Below, in pieces: positions 28,771-41,564 of a stretch of DNA of 64,000 bases. Under the pieces are notes generated by a model. That model was not told the origin of the DNA, did no database searches, and saw only the letters and a program-made list of their open reading frames with translations. Position 1 is the first letter of the stretch. Every line of letters begins with the position of its first letter. This DNA comes from Owenia fusiformis (lineage: Eukaryota > Annelida > Polychaeta > Sabellida > Oweniidae): contig CAIIXF020000007.1 in assembly GCA_903813345.2 (NCBI GenBank), positions 28,182,698-28,246,697 of the forward strand. The letters are read 5' to 3'. The translations under genes were made by a program, and so were the position numbers.

Positions 28771-31234
28771 TGGTGTCTCACAATTTTTCACATATTGAGC
28801 ACATAGTTGGATATTGGATTTCTTGTATTCATGACATCAATTTATGGTAAAAAGTCTCACAACACTCACAATTTTTTTACCATATTTACGAAATTCTTTG
28901 GAAGTTTTCCCATTTGGTCAAAGTATATACATATTGTACCGCTGAAAGTTTGGTATTAGACTATACGTTAATACAGAAAAATAAAAAAGATATAACTGAT
29001 TGAGGACCATGAACCTATTTTTCTAAATAGGGTATAACATTTTTAGTTAGTACGGCCATAAAATCAACGTACAGAAATGGGACTCCATTTTGTATCTATT
29101 GGTCTATTGTTATATGTCTATCTCCTATTGTTAAAATAACAAACCTCAGGTGGTTCAGATGAACTATTCATCATATCATCTTGTGAAGAACTACATCACA
29201 TGGCAATGGGAGGCATAAGTCACCATTCCCACTGTTCAGTATTCCCAGGTTAGTACTATAATATTGCACAAGATTCCCTCTGATGATATTTTCTGTCATT
29301 TCCGGACCCAATCTCATTTCTTTTACAATGATTAATGGCATATATGCAATACGAAAGTGGCTTTCAGTATTAAAAGGAATATTTTATCTTAAAATACAAA
29401 TTTGAAATTCCTCATTTGTCCAGGAAAGAGAAAGTTATATAAGTTTCCCTGCAGACTATATTAACTCAGGAACATAAAGGGTTGCATAATACATAGACGT
29501 GTACAAAAAAAAAACAGATACACATATTTTATATTATCCATGATGTAATAAAGTAAATGAGCAGTAAAATGTAATGTCTCTGAGGATCGCATGCTTTATA
29601 TTACTTGGAAAATATAAAGTAATTACAATTTGTAACTGCTGAAAGCTGAAACACTTTTTACAAGGCGCATCACCCCGAGGGAAAACTTTCCCTCATCCTT
29701 GTCTATCAGTTTTATACTATAAAACAAAGTGCACCATTTAGTGGGCTTAAATGGAGTAAATACCCATCCCTCCAAAATGAGACAAAAACAAGACCTGGGA
29801 CAAAGGTATAAATTACCAGCATGGGTATACAAGGCATTATCAGGCAAAATCTCACCACCTAACATTTGTTACAGACAATGCCAACGAATGCCGTCACTTC
29901 TGGTGGTGACATAATGAAACTAAGAGATAAGCATTGGTTTAGACGAAAGCCAGTTTCAATTTGTTTGTCAAATGAGTGGATGATTCTATAGGCTCACTGT
30001 ATGCAAAAAAGAATCACAAAATGCAAGGTAAAATACAAACCCAGAAAAGTACAGAATATCCTTTTGAACACATGTCACGTATACATAAAAATAAAAAATA
30101 TGAAATAAATAAAAAAACGTGTCAAGTTGAACTATGAGGTGAATATTTGACTATAGCTTAATCACTCCTAAACTTGTTACAGTCAACCGACAAATATACC
30201 AGGAAGTAATTGAGTATAATGAACATGTACTTTAAAAAAAGATTTTGATTAACATTTTATCTGTTTTTAATTTGTTCATTTGCAGAAACTGATTCATGGA
30301 AAACCACTGAAAGCTGAGTTAACACGCAGAAACATGCAGTTGCTCAATTGATATACTGGCACATGATACATTACAAATAAAAACACCATACCTTTTAATA
30401 TGATTTATTCCTTAAATGCTATTATAGCATATACAGTATTCTGTATTCCTCGAATCCACTTGCAGATGATTCACTATGTACTATATATGAATTCTTATGA
30501 ATTATAAAAGGCTTTATAACCCAGTCTCCTGGCTAATAATCACAACACTACTATTAATATTAACAATAATGAGCTCCGATGCTGATATTGATGTATAGCA
30601 GGTGATATAAGAATACAGGGTGGCCCAAACAACTTGTAACTTGTATTAATTAGCATTATGGTTTCAGCAGGTGGCATTGAATATTAATACTATAATTTGG
30701 GATGAAAGAAGATTCCACTCCGATTCATGACATAAACAAAATATATTGATTTTTAAAGAATATTATGAGAGTCTCAGTATTTTGTTTAAAGTAAAACTGG
30801 ATGTATCAAATACTATCAATTTACCTGTAATTTTCCAACACCTTGTGCTGTTGAACAGTTTACATTGCCTGTGTCTTGTATTGATCAACTTTTCAGATTC
30901 ATTGACTTGTACTAGGACATATCAAATATTTTAAAATTTTAAAATGATCTGATTTATATTCTCTTCCTTGTAAAGTCATATACTTTTGAACATGAATTTT
31001 ACTATTTCACCATCGAAGTTCAGCGAATAACAATATTGACATATCCATAACACCAAGCGTACTAAGTAGCATGCAGTTAGTAAATGTCTAAACAGTCGCA
31101 TGGGCTTAAACCAAAAATCTCACGCATACGCAAACGAGGTAGGGTAGAGTGATATTTCATACATCTATGTTTGGCTGCATTGTACTACATTGTATTAGTT
31201 ATCATTATAGTATTCATTACATCATGTAAATATA
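28771..31234. other. upstream of MGAT5 exon 1, mostly unassigned
   Basis: Apart from copy H at 29828 there is a lone mariner-like end, atacagggtggcccaaacaa at 30613, with no partner seen. A block at 29150-29270 (acctcaggtggttcagatga) is more complex than its surroundings and, on the minus strand, ends in ctgag|gttt; it could be an MGAT5 5' untranslated exon, but this is weak. Confidence 0.4.
29828..29914 (+). mobile_element. MITE, tgtcaccacc family, copy H (short)
   Basis: acaaggcattatcaggcaaa, atCTCACCACCTaacatttg, ttacagacaatgccaacgaa, then gtcacttctggtggtgacat. It is shortened in the middle. Confidence 0.7.
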
Positions 31235-31880
31235 GAATATCACATCATTTTGAGTGATATCATTTTTATCGCCGAGTTGATTTCAAATATCAACATGAGT
31301 GAGCGAAGCGAATGAGTGTTGATATTTGATATCTACGAGGCGATAAAATGATATCACAAGAAATTATGTGATATTGGGTTTATCCCATGATTACAATCAC
31401 CTTGTGATGTTCTGATCCAATTTCCAGGACATTGGCAGACAATATAAACTAAAAATTAGAATATCAATTGAATTTGCACCGGTCATTTTGATTTGTACTT
31501 TACTCACTCCGTAGTAATATGCACTACTTTCTGTACATGATATAGTTCCGTCATAAATACCATTTTTTAATCGTTATTTAGCAGCGTTCTAATCAAATTA
31601 TATAACACTCGTATTTCAATACCCCAATGAAACTTAAAGAGAATAAATGAACGGACCTATTTTCTAAAAAAGAGAATAAATTATCTGACCTAATTTCCAA
31701 CAATATTGTGGCGCAAAATGCAAATGTGATATCACACAGATATGCGTGAGATAAACGATATCACACGCATATGAGTTTGGTAAACGATTTTCTGGAAAAT
31801 ATCACACGGATTTCAATAATATCAGAAATATCAATAGCTGTTATTGTACAGATAACACATTAATCGTGGGATAAATACTT
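31235..31880. mobile_element. inverted-repeat region with gtgatatca and gagtgagcgaagcgaatgag
   Basis: Arms at 31254-31303 and 31308-31357 (gtgatatcatttttatcgcc against ggcgataaaatgatatcac) enclose gagtgagcgaagcgaatgag. Outside, tatcccatgattaca at 31381 is mirrored by taatcgtgggata at 31861, and more atatcacac words lie between 31720 and 31810. This suggests one element of about 500 bp (31381-31873) next to, or sharing parts with, the foldback. Confidence 0.5.
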
Positions 31881-32737
31881 ATACCATACATCTATATGTA
31901 TCTCAAGTACCCCAGATAACCTTGTAAACTAGTCATAGAGATTTTTTATCAATGATACATTTTTTGATACTTGACTTTATACTTGTACATGTAAATACAA
32001 CTTGAAGTCAGTATTTGTCATGCATTATCATTGTACATGAATTTTTGCAAATAAATAAATAAATGTGAAGTTATGATTGTTCAAAAGATGTCACCAATAA
32101 ATATGGTAAAGATAAATTTCAATTTTTATATTTTAATTTTGCAACTTATGCTCTTTCTATCGTGGCATTTGCAGTTGTCAGCTGAAGACCACCTGACCAC
32201 CAAGCATAGATTTACACTGAAAAGTATGCATGTCGGGCATAATCAAATTTCAACACTGATACGAATACCTGTATATCTATTTTTCTCATTAACAGAGAAT
32301 AATTTTTAATTTTATCTTGTAGGAAAAAACTCACCTTATTTCACATTGTAGTGTTATATATCCAAGCTTAATCTAATCTTTGAACCCATCAGGTTTAATT
32401 CATATTCACAGGCTTGATTTTATCAACCAGTGCCTTGTTTTAACACAAAGGAGGTAAAGACTGCGCAATAAATCTTGAACGTCCAGTTTTTGGTTAGTTC
32501 ATCATGGTAATGTAATCATCCATATAAAACTGTCGTTTCCATTGATCTACTTCGATAGATCTCCTTCTGATAGCTTATCCATGGAGAAAGATTCAATCTA
32601 GTAGAGGTGATGGGAGGTAATTCTAGGCACAATCAATTCTGCAAGCACACAAAATAATAATCTATAATAATACACTGATCTGATATATTACAGGTTAGTG
32701 ACCTCATACAGGTTGTATCGTTTGGTCATCTAATTAT

Positions 32738-32898
32738 AGAAAAACCTGTCTTAGTGAACACCTTTCTCTAGTGAACGAACACCTGGCACTAGTAGACACC
32801 CTGTTTTCACACATACTCAATTGACTCTCTCTGTAGTGAATACCTACCAACAATTAATTTTTCTCCGCAAAATCTGTTCAGTAGGTTTCACTGTGGTC
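32738..32898. mobile_element. MITE, CAGTAAAACCTGT family
   Basis: aaaaacctgtcttagtgaac, accttt and agtgaacgaacacct at the left; gttcagtaggtttcactgtg at the right. The ends are worn. Confidence 0.6.
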
Positions 32899-33214
32899 TC
32901 GGCACATGGTCCACCAAGATATCTGATAAGACTGATGGAGAACTGAACAATTTATTGAAGTAATGAAGCCGATAATACATGATAAAACGGAATAGGTGAT
33001 ACGACATAGATAAACATGTACTGATAAAGAATCTAAATTTTAAATGTGTATCTGAACTTTGATAGAGGGAGAGATTTAAATACAATGATAGAAATGTATA
33101 ATTTATAAACAGAGAGCACAGGAATTTAGGGCCACTATTCATCAAAATCATGTTTTACAAAAATCTCTGCTTTTTGCTTCAATCAATCAGAACAAAGATA
33201 TACATTGAATAAAT

Positions 33215-33340
33215 GATTTAAGCCCAGGATTCGACAAATTGTAGGATGATTTAACAATGTGTGTCATGTTTCCAGACTTTGAATGAGTGTGGCAACTTGA
33301 ATTCAAAGTCTAAGATACAAGGCATGAGTGGATTAAATCC
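33215..33340. mobile_element. MITE, gggcttaaat family
   Basis: atgatttaagcccaggattc at the left and gagtggattaaatcctccat at the right are a weak inverted pair with tttccagactttgaatgagt in the middle. It is related to 35527-35684. Confidence 0.4.
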
Positions 33341-33865
33341 TCCATATAATTCTTCCATTTTTTTTCGAATAAAACACATTATTCCATATTTTCAATGAAA
33401 ACTTTGATCAAGTATATGCCCTGATACACTCTCCTATTGGTATTTAGTGCAGACCCTATTAATTTAATGCTAGACAATTAGAGTAAACAAATAAGATATT
33501 AAAAAATAATACAAAATGCAATTGCAGTTTTTTTTATAAAACTTGACACATGCTTATTAAATGCAACTCCATGAATCTGTATTTTGACTTTACATCTGAA
33601 TAACCTGCCATACACTCATCTACTTCAAGGAGCCAGTCAGATTTGAATAAACACAGATGAAATATAGAAAATCATGTGTTTACGCAGTTCTGTAGAATTT
33701 AGAGTCTGATTCTTCCAAAAAATAAATATTACATAGAATGTTACTATATGCTGTTTTAAATGTCATAATCTTAATAAATAACATGCAAATGTTACTCCTA
33801 ATGAATTAATATCTCCATATTCTCCAGGGGAACCCATAGTATTGATGCTCTCTTTATCCCATAAT

Positions 33866-34369
33866 CAGGCCTGTCAACTGTCCCGCAATTTGCGTATTTG
33901 TCACGCATTTGCTGAAGAATTTGAAGTCACGCCAGTTTTTTTTGCGTGACAGAAAATGTCACGCAAAATACGCATTTTACCTGGTAATTGTCAAGCAAAA
34001 ATATTTCTGTAGAAATTTTTTCGAAATATGTTTACGATACGGTAAAAATACGAACGCCGGGAAAAACCGAACGCAATTTGTTCGGATTTGTCACGCGAAT
34101 CCCGTATGTGTCACGCATGTTCATTGGAAATTTTTCGTACCTACCCCCCCCCCCCCCCCCCCCCCCCCCCCGTTGACGACATCGCGAGTGTAGCGAGCGC
34201 GAAAAATTTGAGGTGTTCAAAGTTTGGCAAAGGTGCTCAAACTTTGGCCAAAGGTGTTTAAAAGTTGGCCAAAGGTGTTCAAAATTTGGACAAAAGTGTT
34301 CAGATTTGGACTTAGGTGTCCAACATTTTGAAGTCACTCATATTAGGTGGTCCCAAGTTGACAGCCCTG
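33866..34369. mobile_element. 504-bp inverted-repeat element with 7-bp flanking repeat
   Basis: CAGGCCTGTCAACT at the left is mirrored by AGTTGACAGCCCTG at the right. CCATAAT lies outside both ends (33859-33865 and 34370-34376), a likely target duplication. The interior has repeated tgtcacgcaaaatacgcatt words at the left, a run of 28 C at 34144-34171, then about six diverged units of aaggtgttcaaactttggcc (34205-34335). Length and ends suggest a hAT-type MITE, though 8 bp would be usual there. Confidence 0.75.
34144..34171 (+). repeat. poly-C tract, 28 nt
   Basis: An uninterrupted run of about 28 C within the element at 33866. It gives spurious poly-Pro and poly-Gly frames. The length is likely polymorphic and may be misassembled. 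Confidence 0.95.
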
Positions 34370-34745
34370 CCATAATAGTCTGTAATCGTAAAATAAATTT
34401 TGCAAGAGAACACAGCAGATGAGCTTATCTTCTTCAGAAAACACCACTTTGATACATTTACCATTCATTCATCTAATTGGAAAATATTTGGTAGGCTCAT
34501 TTCAATGATAGACTAGATCAACATGCCTCCATAAATCATACCATGATTTTTGCTTCGTTAAATTCCCAATGTTAAAAAAGTAAATGAATATTTATACTCT
34601 ATAATTTTCTTCATGAAGTCTTTTATAATTTGTATACGCTCTCTGAGATATTGCTTCAATTGAACATGTCAACTGTCTACTGTCCAGCAATCTTTTATAC
34701 GATGTTCTATGCTGTAGTCATGAATTCGATATGAATCACTCATTT

Positions 34746-34999
34746 CTCAGAAGCATGATATTAAGATAATATATAAGGCAGGGTGTGGCATAAGCATTGC
34801 TTTATCTAATCAAATATGTATATGACGATTAGCAGGTAATTCAATTTTGACTGATATAGTAATCAGAATTTTTATGGCACTTCCCCCATATACGATATAT
34901 CGTATATCTTCTTTGGTACTTTGGTATGAATATTATACAAAATGCTACCTTCTCAGAAGCATGATTTAATAAAATATATAAGGCAGGGTGTGGCCCTTA
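34746..34999 (+). repeat. direct repeat pair agaagcatgat..aaggcagggtgtggc
   Basis: ctcagaagcatgatattaag + ataatatataaggcagggtg at 34746-34791 recurs with small changes at 34952-34996. The spacing is about 206 bp. The origin is unknown. Confidence 0.6.
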
Positions 35000-35526
35000 T
35001 AATACCATCCCCATGGGCCACTACGGGTTTTCAGATGTGTTTGTACAGTCTCTGTCCTCATCTGATCTCTGGGTGTTTCAATTCATTCTCCATATCACAT
35101 TCCATTCAACTCTATCCTGGGGATTAAAGGAATAACTAAAATATTCCATCATCGTTATCAATGATTGTACCTGTCAGGTCTCCGTGATAAATGCAGGGGT
35201 GATATCAAGGTTAAACCTTGCATTAACCTTATCATATCATAGCACATTGTAGATTCTGTATATACTGCCCTTTCAAAAGATTAGTCTTTCACATATAGCT
35301 TGGCAAGATGTGTCCATTCTAGACTGTCGGAACATGCGATTTCACGTTATTGCATTCAGTTATATAACCAATAACGCATTTGCTGTATGGTTGCCAAGGT
35401 GAAAGCTTGGGCTACAGATTGAAATTGATGCTTTGCCAAACTTGACCCTTACAAAATGTTTCATTGAAAATATATATTTTGTATATTTTAGGTGATTTTG
35501 TCAAAAATATTTTACAATATGTAAAA

Positions 35527-35684
35527 AGAATTTAAGCCCAAGACTCAATGCATTGTGGCTGCTTCATTCCACTCATTCCTTAACTTTGCATTCCTGATGC
35601 GTTGTCATGCAAAGATTTGGAAACAACACCTTCAATAGAATGATTCAGCACACAATGAGCCCAGGGCTTAAATCCTTAATAAAA
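35527..35684. mobile_element. MITE, gggcttaaat family, best copy
   Basis: gaatttaagcccaagactca + atgcattgtg at the left against cacaatgagcccagggctta + aatcctt at the right. The middle reads cctgatgcgttgtcatgcaa then agatttggaaacaacacctt. About 158 bp, non-coding. Confidence 0.65.
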
Positions 35685-36127
35685 AAAGAGCATCATCTGC
35701 ATTTTTTGAATAAAATATAGGCCTCATCACAAACATACTGTGTGAGCTCGAACTCCCATGGTGGTGTTCAGAATAGACACAGGGCTCTCGCTAGGCTTTT
35801 AGACTGTGGCGCAGCACCACACTCTATTTAGCTCCCACCACAACCTATTGACAAATCAGGATTTTGCAATAATATACAATAATAGCATGTAAAAAGAATA
35901 AATATATGATTTATCCTGATTGAATAATTATGCTGAAGCCTAAATATTTCCTTGTGAGACCCCTGAGGCAATATGGTGGGTAGATGGAAAAATAGTCAAA
36001 ATTTGTTGAAAATAGTCCCTTTTCAACTCCCACGGCGTATTTGTGAGCATTTGAGGATCCACAGTGAGCTGAACAAACTGCTGGTTAAAACTTGTGTATG
36101 AGTTATATTGAGAATCTTGGCTGAGTA

Positions 36128-37202
36128 CAGGGTGTTCCAAAAGTAACAGGACTGGTGCTGGTATTTTGTCAATTTTGCACGGAGTATCTTCAAATTTTCG
36201 CAAATTGTACTTTGAAGTATTGCAACTTAAATTATAAAGTTTCAGAAAAATTGATGAAATGCGATTAGAGTTATGGTAACTATAGTAACATGGCATTCCA
36301 ATACCCGGGGCAACGTTTTTCCTGAAAATGTGATATCTAACATTTTTGTATTACTGAAGAAAGTATCTAATTCACCTCTTGTAATACATCATTTCTTGTT
36401 TATTTTATTAGTTCCTTTGTTGTAAAGGTGTTGCTATACAACTCAGATTTAAGTATAATATCATAATGATAATAATATGAATTCAATTTCCTGGAATATC
36501 ACTATGTATAACAGTCTGAAGAATTCGCGGTTGAGTTTTTGAAAAGACCCAATTTGAAGCCAGTCATCTACCTTGATAGCGCGCCTGCCCGCAGGTCACC
36601 ATAAATACCATGCAGCTATAGAGCTATAGCTATAGAGGTATTGAGGTTTAAAACCATGCACCATACTCCTCTGATCATGCAATATTTAATTTTTACTTAT
36701 ATTGAGAACGGAATGCTAAACAGTGCTGTAAGACCTTTAAAGGTAAGAATGACCTTCTCCAAATTGTCCAATCGACCCTGCGTAGCATGTCCTAAAATGG
36801 GTTCACTCATGTGTTTGGGAAATGGGTACATAGTACTACTCTTGTACTGACCAAAGAGGAGCCTATTTTCAAAGTAGAGGATACATAGGAATATCAAATG
36901 ATGTAAAACAAATGTAATTCCCACCAGTTGTTGCATTTCAACTTTGAGATGGCATTTACAAAATGATATGGCATGTACAAAATGCTTAATGTCTCTGTAA
37001 CTTTTTGCGTGGAATGTTGCCCCGGGTATTGTGATGTCATGTTACTATAGCAACCATAACTCTACCCAAATCTCATATATTTTGTCGAAACTTTGCAGTC
37101 TTAGTAACGTTACATGAAAGTACATTATGTAAAATTTTGAAGATGATTGGTGCATATTTAAAAAAATGCCAGCACCAGTCCTGTTACTTTTGGAACACCC
37201 TG
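36128..37202. mobile_element. 1.07 kb mariner-like element with about 200-bp inverted ends
   Basis: CAGGGTGTTCCAAAAGTAAC at 36128 and its mirror ending at 37202 are both bordered by TA. Similarity of the arms continues inward for about 200 bp (aggactggtgctgg, agttatgg, ctatagtaacatg, aatacccggggcaac at 36300 and mirrored at 37030). The interior has no transposase; the frames of 118, 79 and 69 codons cross the arms and look meaningless. It is a non-autonomous mariner/Tc1-type element. Confidence 0.85.
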
Positions 37203-37638
37203 TATATTGGGCTCCTACTGATTCTTATCAAACTGCTACCATTAATTAACTGGCACTATTTATTAATAAACAATATCTCACACAAAGTAACTTGATAATT
37301 AACAAAGATGTTTCTGATTTTTACCTTGGAGTTCCCATCATAGGAGTTCTTAAAGAGCATCCCCGACAGTTAACCAACTGCCCTTCACAAGACTGTATCC
37401 AGGATCACATTCAGGCTCATAAAATAATACTAAGATGATATTCTAGTTTTCCACTCAATTCATTTTGTGTACAAAAAAAAGTATTATGTACTTCAGTTTT
37501 TACTCTGTCTATGTTTTTGCTAATAAATTCAAAAAACATGCTCTGATAATCAAAGTGAATAATACTTCTTAGAAGCACAAAATGACTTGTGAAAACACAC
37601 TGGTAAGTTTAACAGTCTCACATTGGTATAATGGATTA

Positions 37639-37842
37639 TACGAGGGGTGATCAATAAATAATAATACTGTGATGCTTTTTACTCAGTGTTTCCCTCTGAC
37701 CAATCTCAATGACTTTTCACAATTGATGCATCATTCAATTATCTATTAGTCCTGAAAATCTGAAGACAAACAAGTGAGATATATCTTGCTATCTTAAAGT
37801 GTCTGTAAAAAAGTGTCTATTACTTATTGATCACCCCTCGTA
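37639..37842. mobile_element. 204-bp mariner-like MITE, TACGAGGGGTGATCAATAA ends
   Basis: TACGAGGGGTGATCAATAA at the left is mirrored by TTATTGATCACCCCTCGTA at the right; TA lies outside each. The phrase is typical of mariner termini. There is no frame inside. Confidence 0.85.
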
Positions 37843-38731
37843 TAATACAAGCTTTCTAGATATAGTATCATTCACAGAATATTCATACCTTAAATTATCT
37901 TGACATAATGATAAACCTATGCTATCACTCATGGTATTGATACACCACATCATAATATATACCCTTCCTCAATGATTTCTATAGTATTCTGAAAAGGTTA
38001 ACAATTTTTGAAATGAAAAATATTCTCTATCTCCTGGTTGCTTGTCAATTGCTAACATTCACATTGTTGCTAATTTAGTCTTTGTAAGATATGAGTACGT
38101 GAATATAGGTTAAAAAATAAAGATTAATAGACTTTAGTTCCTAGTTTTGAGGTTACATGTACAGTGAAGCCTGTATATTCATTTTTCATTTTCATTTTTC
38201 ATTTTCATTTGAGTTACATATCTCACACAGACACCATAGGGCATAAATCCAAACACCTCTCTCATCCAAACTAAGCACAAGCCCCAGAAACCCGCCATGT
38301 TTACGCCCATGCAAATCATCTTCAAAGAGACATTGGGATATGGCTACTTAAGTGGCCTTACATAAACTAACAAGTAATACATATCAATTTGCTCTTCATA
38401 TTTCTGTTCCAACATGACTTCAAATATAAATCAACCAAAGTATGTGACGTAAAAGGTCAGCTCGACTGGTGTGCTCGGTTTCCAGATGAAATGAAATGTC
38501 ACAATAGATTTATGAAGGAGTGAATATTTATGACGTTAATGACTTTCATCGCCAAGTTAATTTTTCCTCTGCCTGCTCTCAGCAATCCATCTTTTCGGCA
38601 TCTTTTTGGATTATCAATGAAATATTCATCAATTATTCTCAGGTAGAGGTTTTAATGAATAAATAATCTGGCTTTGTCTCATACTCTTCAACTCACAAGT
38701 TATGAACTAATCGGTCCTTGTCCGGGAACAA

Positions 38732-39056
38732 AACAGTAAAACCTGTTTTAGTGAACACCACACTAGTGAACACCTGTATCTAGTAAACACCTGACTTCTG
38801 TATAAATTACCCTTCCTGTAGTGAACACTATGAGCACTTTTTCTCGGCAAAAATGTTCTATATACAAAGGTTTAACTGTACATTAAAATCTGTTTTAGTG
38901 AACACCACTCTCTTGTGAACACCTCTATCTAGTAGACATCCATCCTCCGCATATACTCTATTGACTTCTGTAAAAATGAACCTCTCTGTGGTGAACACCT
39001 ACCAACACTGAGTTTTTTTCTCGGTAAACATTAATGTTCAATATATACAGGTTTAA
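38732..39056. mobile_element. two CAGTAAAACCTGT-family MITEs end to end
   Basis: The first unit runs from acagtaaaacctgttttagt (38732) to aaggtttaactgtac (38881). The second starts at once with gtacattaaaatctgtttta and ends atatacaggttta at 39054. Both hold gtgaacacc words. The shared gtac junction suggests tandem insertion at or into the first copy's end. Confidence 0.7.
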
Positions 39057-39062
39057 TAGAGG

Positions 39063-39402
39063 AGTTTCTAAATAGCTTTAAAATCTCTCTAATTCTCATT
39101 TTTTACATGAGATTATAAGAGATTTGCACTTTTTCCCTCTAATGAATTACTTTTCTTTATTTTTGATAGCATATTTGGATTCAGTGACAAATTTTCTCCA
39201 GTTATAGCTTCGATTTAAACAGTTATGTCATTTAAATCACTTTCCATGACATTTAAAAAAAACTTGGGCCAAATATCTACTGTGACTGTGACTGTTGCAA
39301 GTTTCTAACATTGGAGTGAGTGGAGGTCTGGCCCAAGAAATTCAAAGAAAAACAAGGGTGACATCTATTAAGTCAGCACTTTTCAGCTATTTAGAAACTA
39401 TA
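39063..39402. mobile_element. MITE with GTTTCTAAATAGCT inverted ends
   Basis: agtttctaaatagcttt at 39063 is mirrored by agctatttagaaact at 39386. The interior of about 310 bp is non-coding and has gactgtgactgtgactgt-like words. Confidence 0.65.
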
Positions 39403-40163
39403 CTATTGTATTTTATAAATATTTTAGTACATAAGCCAATGAGCTTAGGGTGATACAGATTATTACACTTCGCATTCATTTGACTTAGGTTTCTTAAAAG
39501 ATAGCTTCATTTATCCTCTTTTAGTTAAAGAGAAATATCTGAACTCATTGAGCCAACCAGAGCTTATCGTCGAAAGATCAATGGTTTTCTATATGGTAAT
39601 TTCCTCTCATTTATATTTTACCCAGTATTGACCAATATGTTAAACATTATTTAAAAATGTTTCTTTCTGGTCTCTAGTTGAGAAAAGTCAGTGTAGCTTA
39701 AAGTTTGAATTGATTTATGACCCAGGCTGTAACTGCCACCAGTAGGGGCAGGGCTGGTGATCTATAAAATTGTATTGACTCTTCAGAGGTTAATACAGTC
39801 ATAGAACTAACCTTTGCGATCATAGTAACAGATTGTAAAATTGCTGAAATTATTATGTATCAATTGATCTTATAAGTGAGCAAAGTACATGGTTATGTAT
39901 GGACCCTATAAACTTATGAAATTTGGATTATATTTTTAACCTCGATAAAAGAGCCAGATTTACTTAATGTTCCTCTTAAAAGCAAATGGTAACCATGACA
40001 ACAGTTTTTCTGGAAAAGTAGATCATCAGTTCTTATCAATTTGGTTCTGTTCACAATATGACAAAATGTCAATAAAATTCAAGATCAAACACACTTTGGC
40101 GCCATCACACATGATTCACACAAGTCTATTTCGGCTCATGATTGATTTTGCTCAAAGGGTGTA

Positions 40164-40370
40164 CAGTGATCTCCCTATCATTAAAGCACGTGGGCACAGC
40201 ACCCACCTGAAATTTGGGAAATAGGCTTGCACCCACCTGAAAATCCATTTGCACCCACTTGAAAATGAGAAAAATTATGAAAAATGGGCATATTTTGACC
40301 AATTTTGGTCTAAATTGTGAAAATGAGAATTTTGCACCCACTTGAGAAAATTTCCTGTAGAGATCACTGG
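40164..40370. mobile_element. MITE with CAGTGATCTC ends and caagtgggtgc repeats
   Basis: CAGTGATCTC at the left is mirrored by GAGATCACTG at the right. Inside, gcacccacctgaaaat / gcacccacttgaaaat occurs four times. The same words are at 13485. Confidence 0.7.
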
Positions 40371-40717
40371 TGTGAGTGGTAGCATGTGGTTTTGTTAGCA
40401 TAAAAGTACATAAATCTTTTTTCAGAGTACCCCTTTTTGAAAAAAAGTATGTATTACACAAAAGATGAAAGCTCCTTGATAGCTCCTTAGACGGAGTTAG
40501 CATTGAGAAACTGAAGAGTTAATAAAAGATGTATATTAAATTATGAGGAAGTCTCTTGCTAAATTCTAGGAATTATCAATAGCATACACAGGTACTCTAC
40601 AGTCTATAATACAACAAAATGAACAGGCAATTTTTGAAAAAATGTAAAAGACTTCAAGCAGAATCTCAATTTAGATTTCCAAGCTGATACCAGTACATGC
40701 ACACTGTGCAGTACATT

Positions 40718-40875
40718 TGCAGTAAAACCTGTAAAGTAGAACACCTCTATTAGAAGTATACTTCAGAATCCAAAGACTAACTGACTTAATGTTAAATAAA
40801 CCTCTTTAAGTGGAACACCTCCAAAGTGGACCACATTTTAGAGCCACAAAAGGTGTTCCATTTAGACAGGTTTTT
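40718..40875. mobile_element. MITE, CAGTAAAACCTGT family
   Basis: gcagtaaaacctgtaaagta at the left, tggaacacctccaaagtgga inside, and tccatttagacaggtttttc at the right. It resembles the copy at 12104. Confidence 0.65.
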
Positions 40876-41564
40876 CTGAATGTGGATTATGGGGCTTTGC
40901 CAAGTGTGATAAGAAGGTACATTAGTTTCAAATGCAATATTGTTGTAGCTGTGCCATTTACTTTTTGCATTGTCTCTGGATGCTTTCAATAGTTGAATCC
41001 TTTGGCAACATTTTTAGGTGGAATCATTTGAAAAGCTGCAGGGCTGGACTATCACCTTGAAGTGACATACATTTTGTTTTTGTTGTATCCTACACTGTTC
41101 TGTTACTTATTAGAACTTCCTAATTATGCATTAGCTGAAAATTAAAATCGTGAATAAGCATATGATGGATAGGCTCATAACACTGATTTATATAATAGTT
41201 TAGGTGGGGCTTTTTGAAAAACTACTTAGATGTTTACTTAGTCACTTGGCCAAACAAATATATCAACAACCATGTGTAAGCTTCTCATAAAACCAGATAA
41301 TGGTCAATACTAGCATTGTGCAACTATAATTATTAAAATATATGGGCAAAGGTCATTTTGAATTTGGCATTTTGAAACAAGGCATTCTTTTTTATAAGAA
41401 AAGCCCTTTGAGTAAATCATGAGGTTTCTGTACTTTTTGCTGGTACAATGTTTTCCAAGATCATATTTTAATTTTTTAAGGTTGTGTGTTATTTATTTAT
41501 ATATTTATGAAACAGGATTCACAATGGTCTAAGGCCTAGGTCTTATTGTAATGTGTACGTATTT

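Noticed and set aside
30613-30660. Mariner-type element starting tacagggtggcccaaacaac
   Set aside because: One terminal-like word only; I found no mirrored partner within 2 kb.
34032-34337. Frames with poly-Gly or poly-Pro stretches
   Set aside because: They result from reading through the 28-C run in a transposable element; no gene support.
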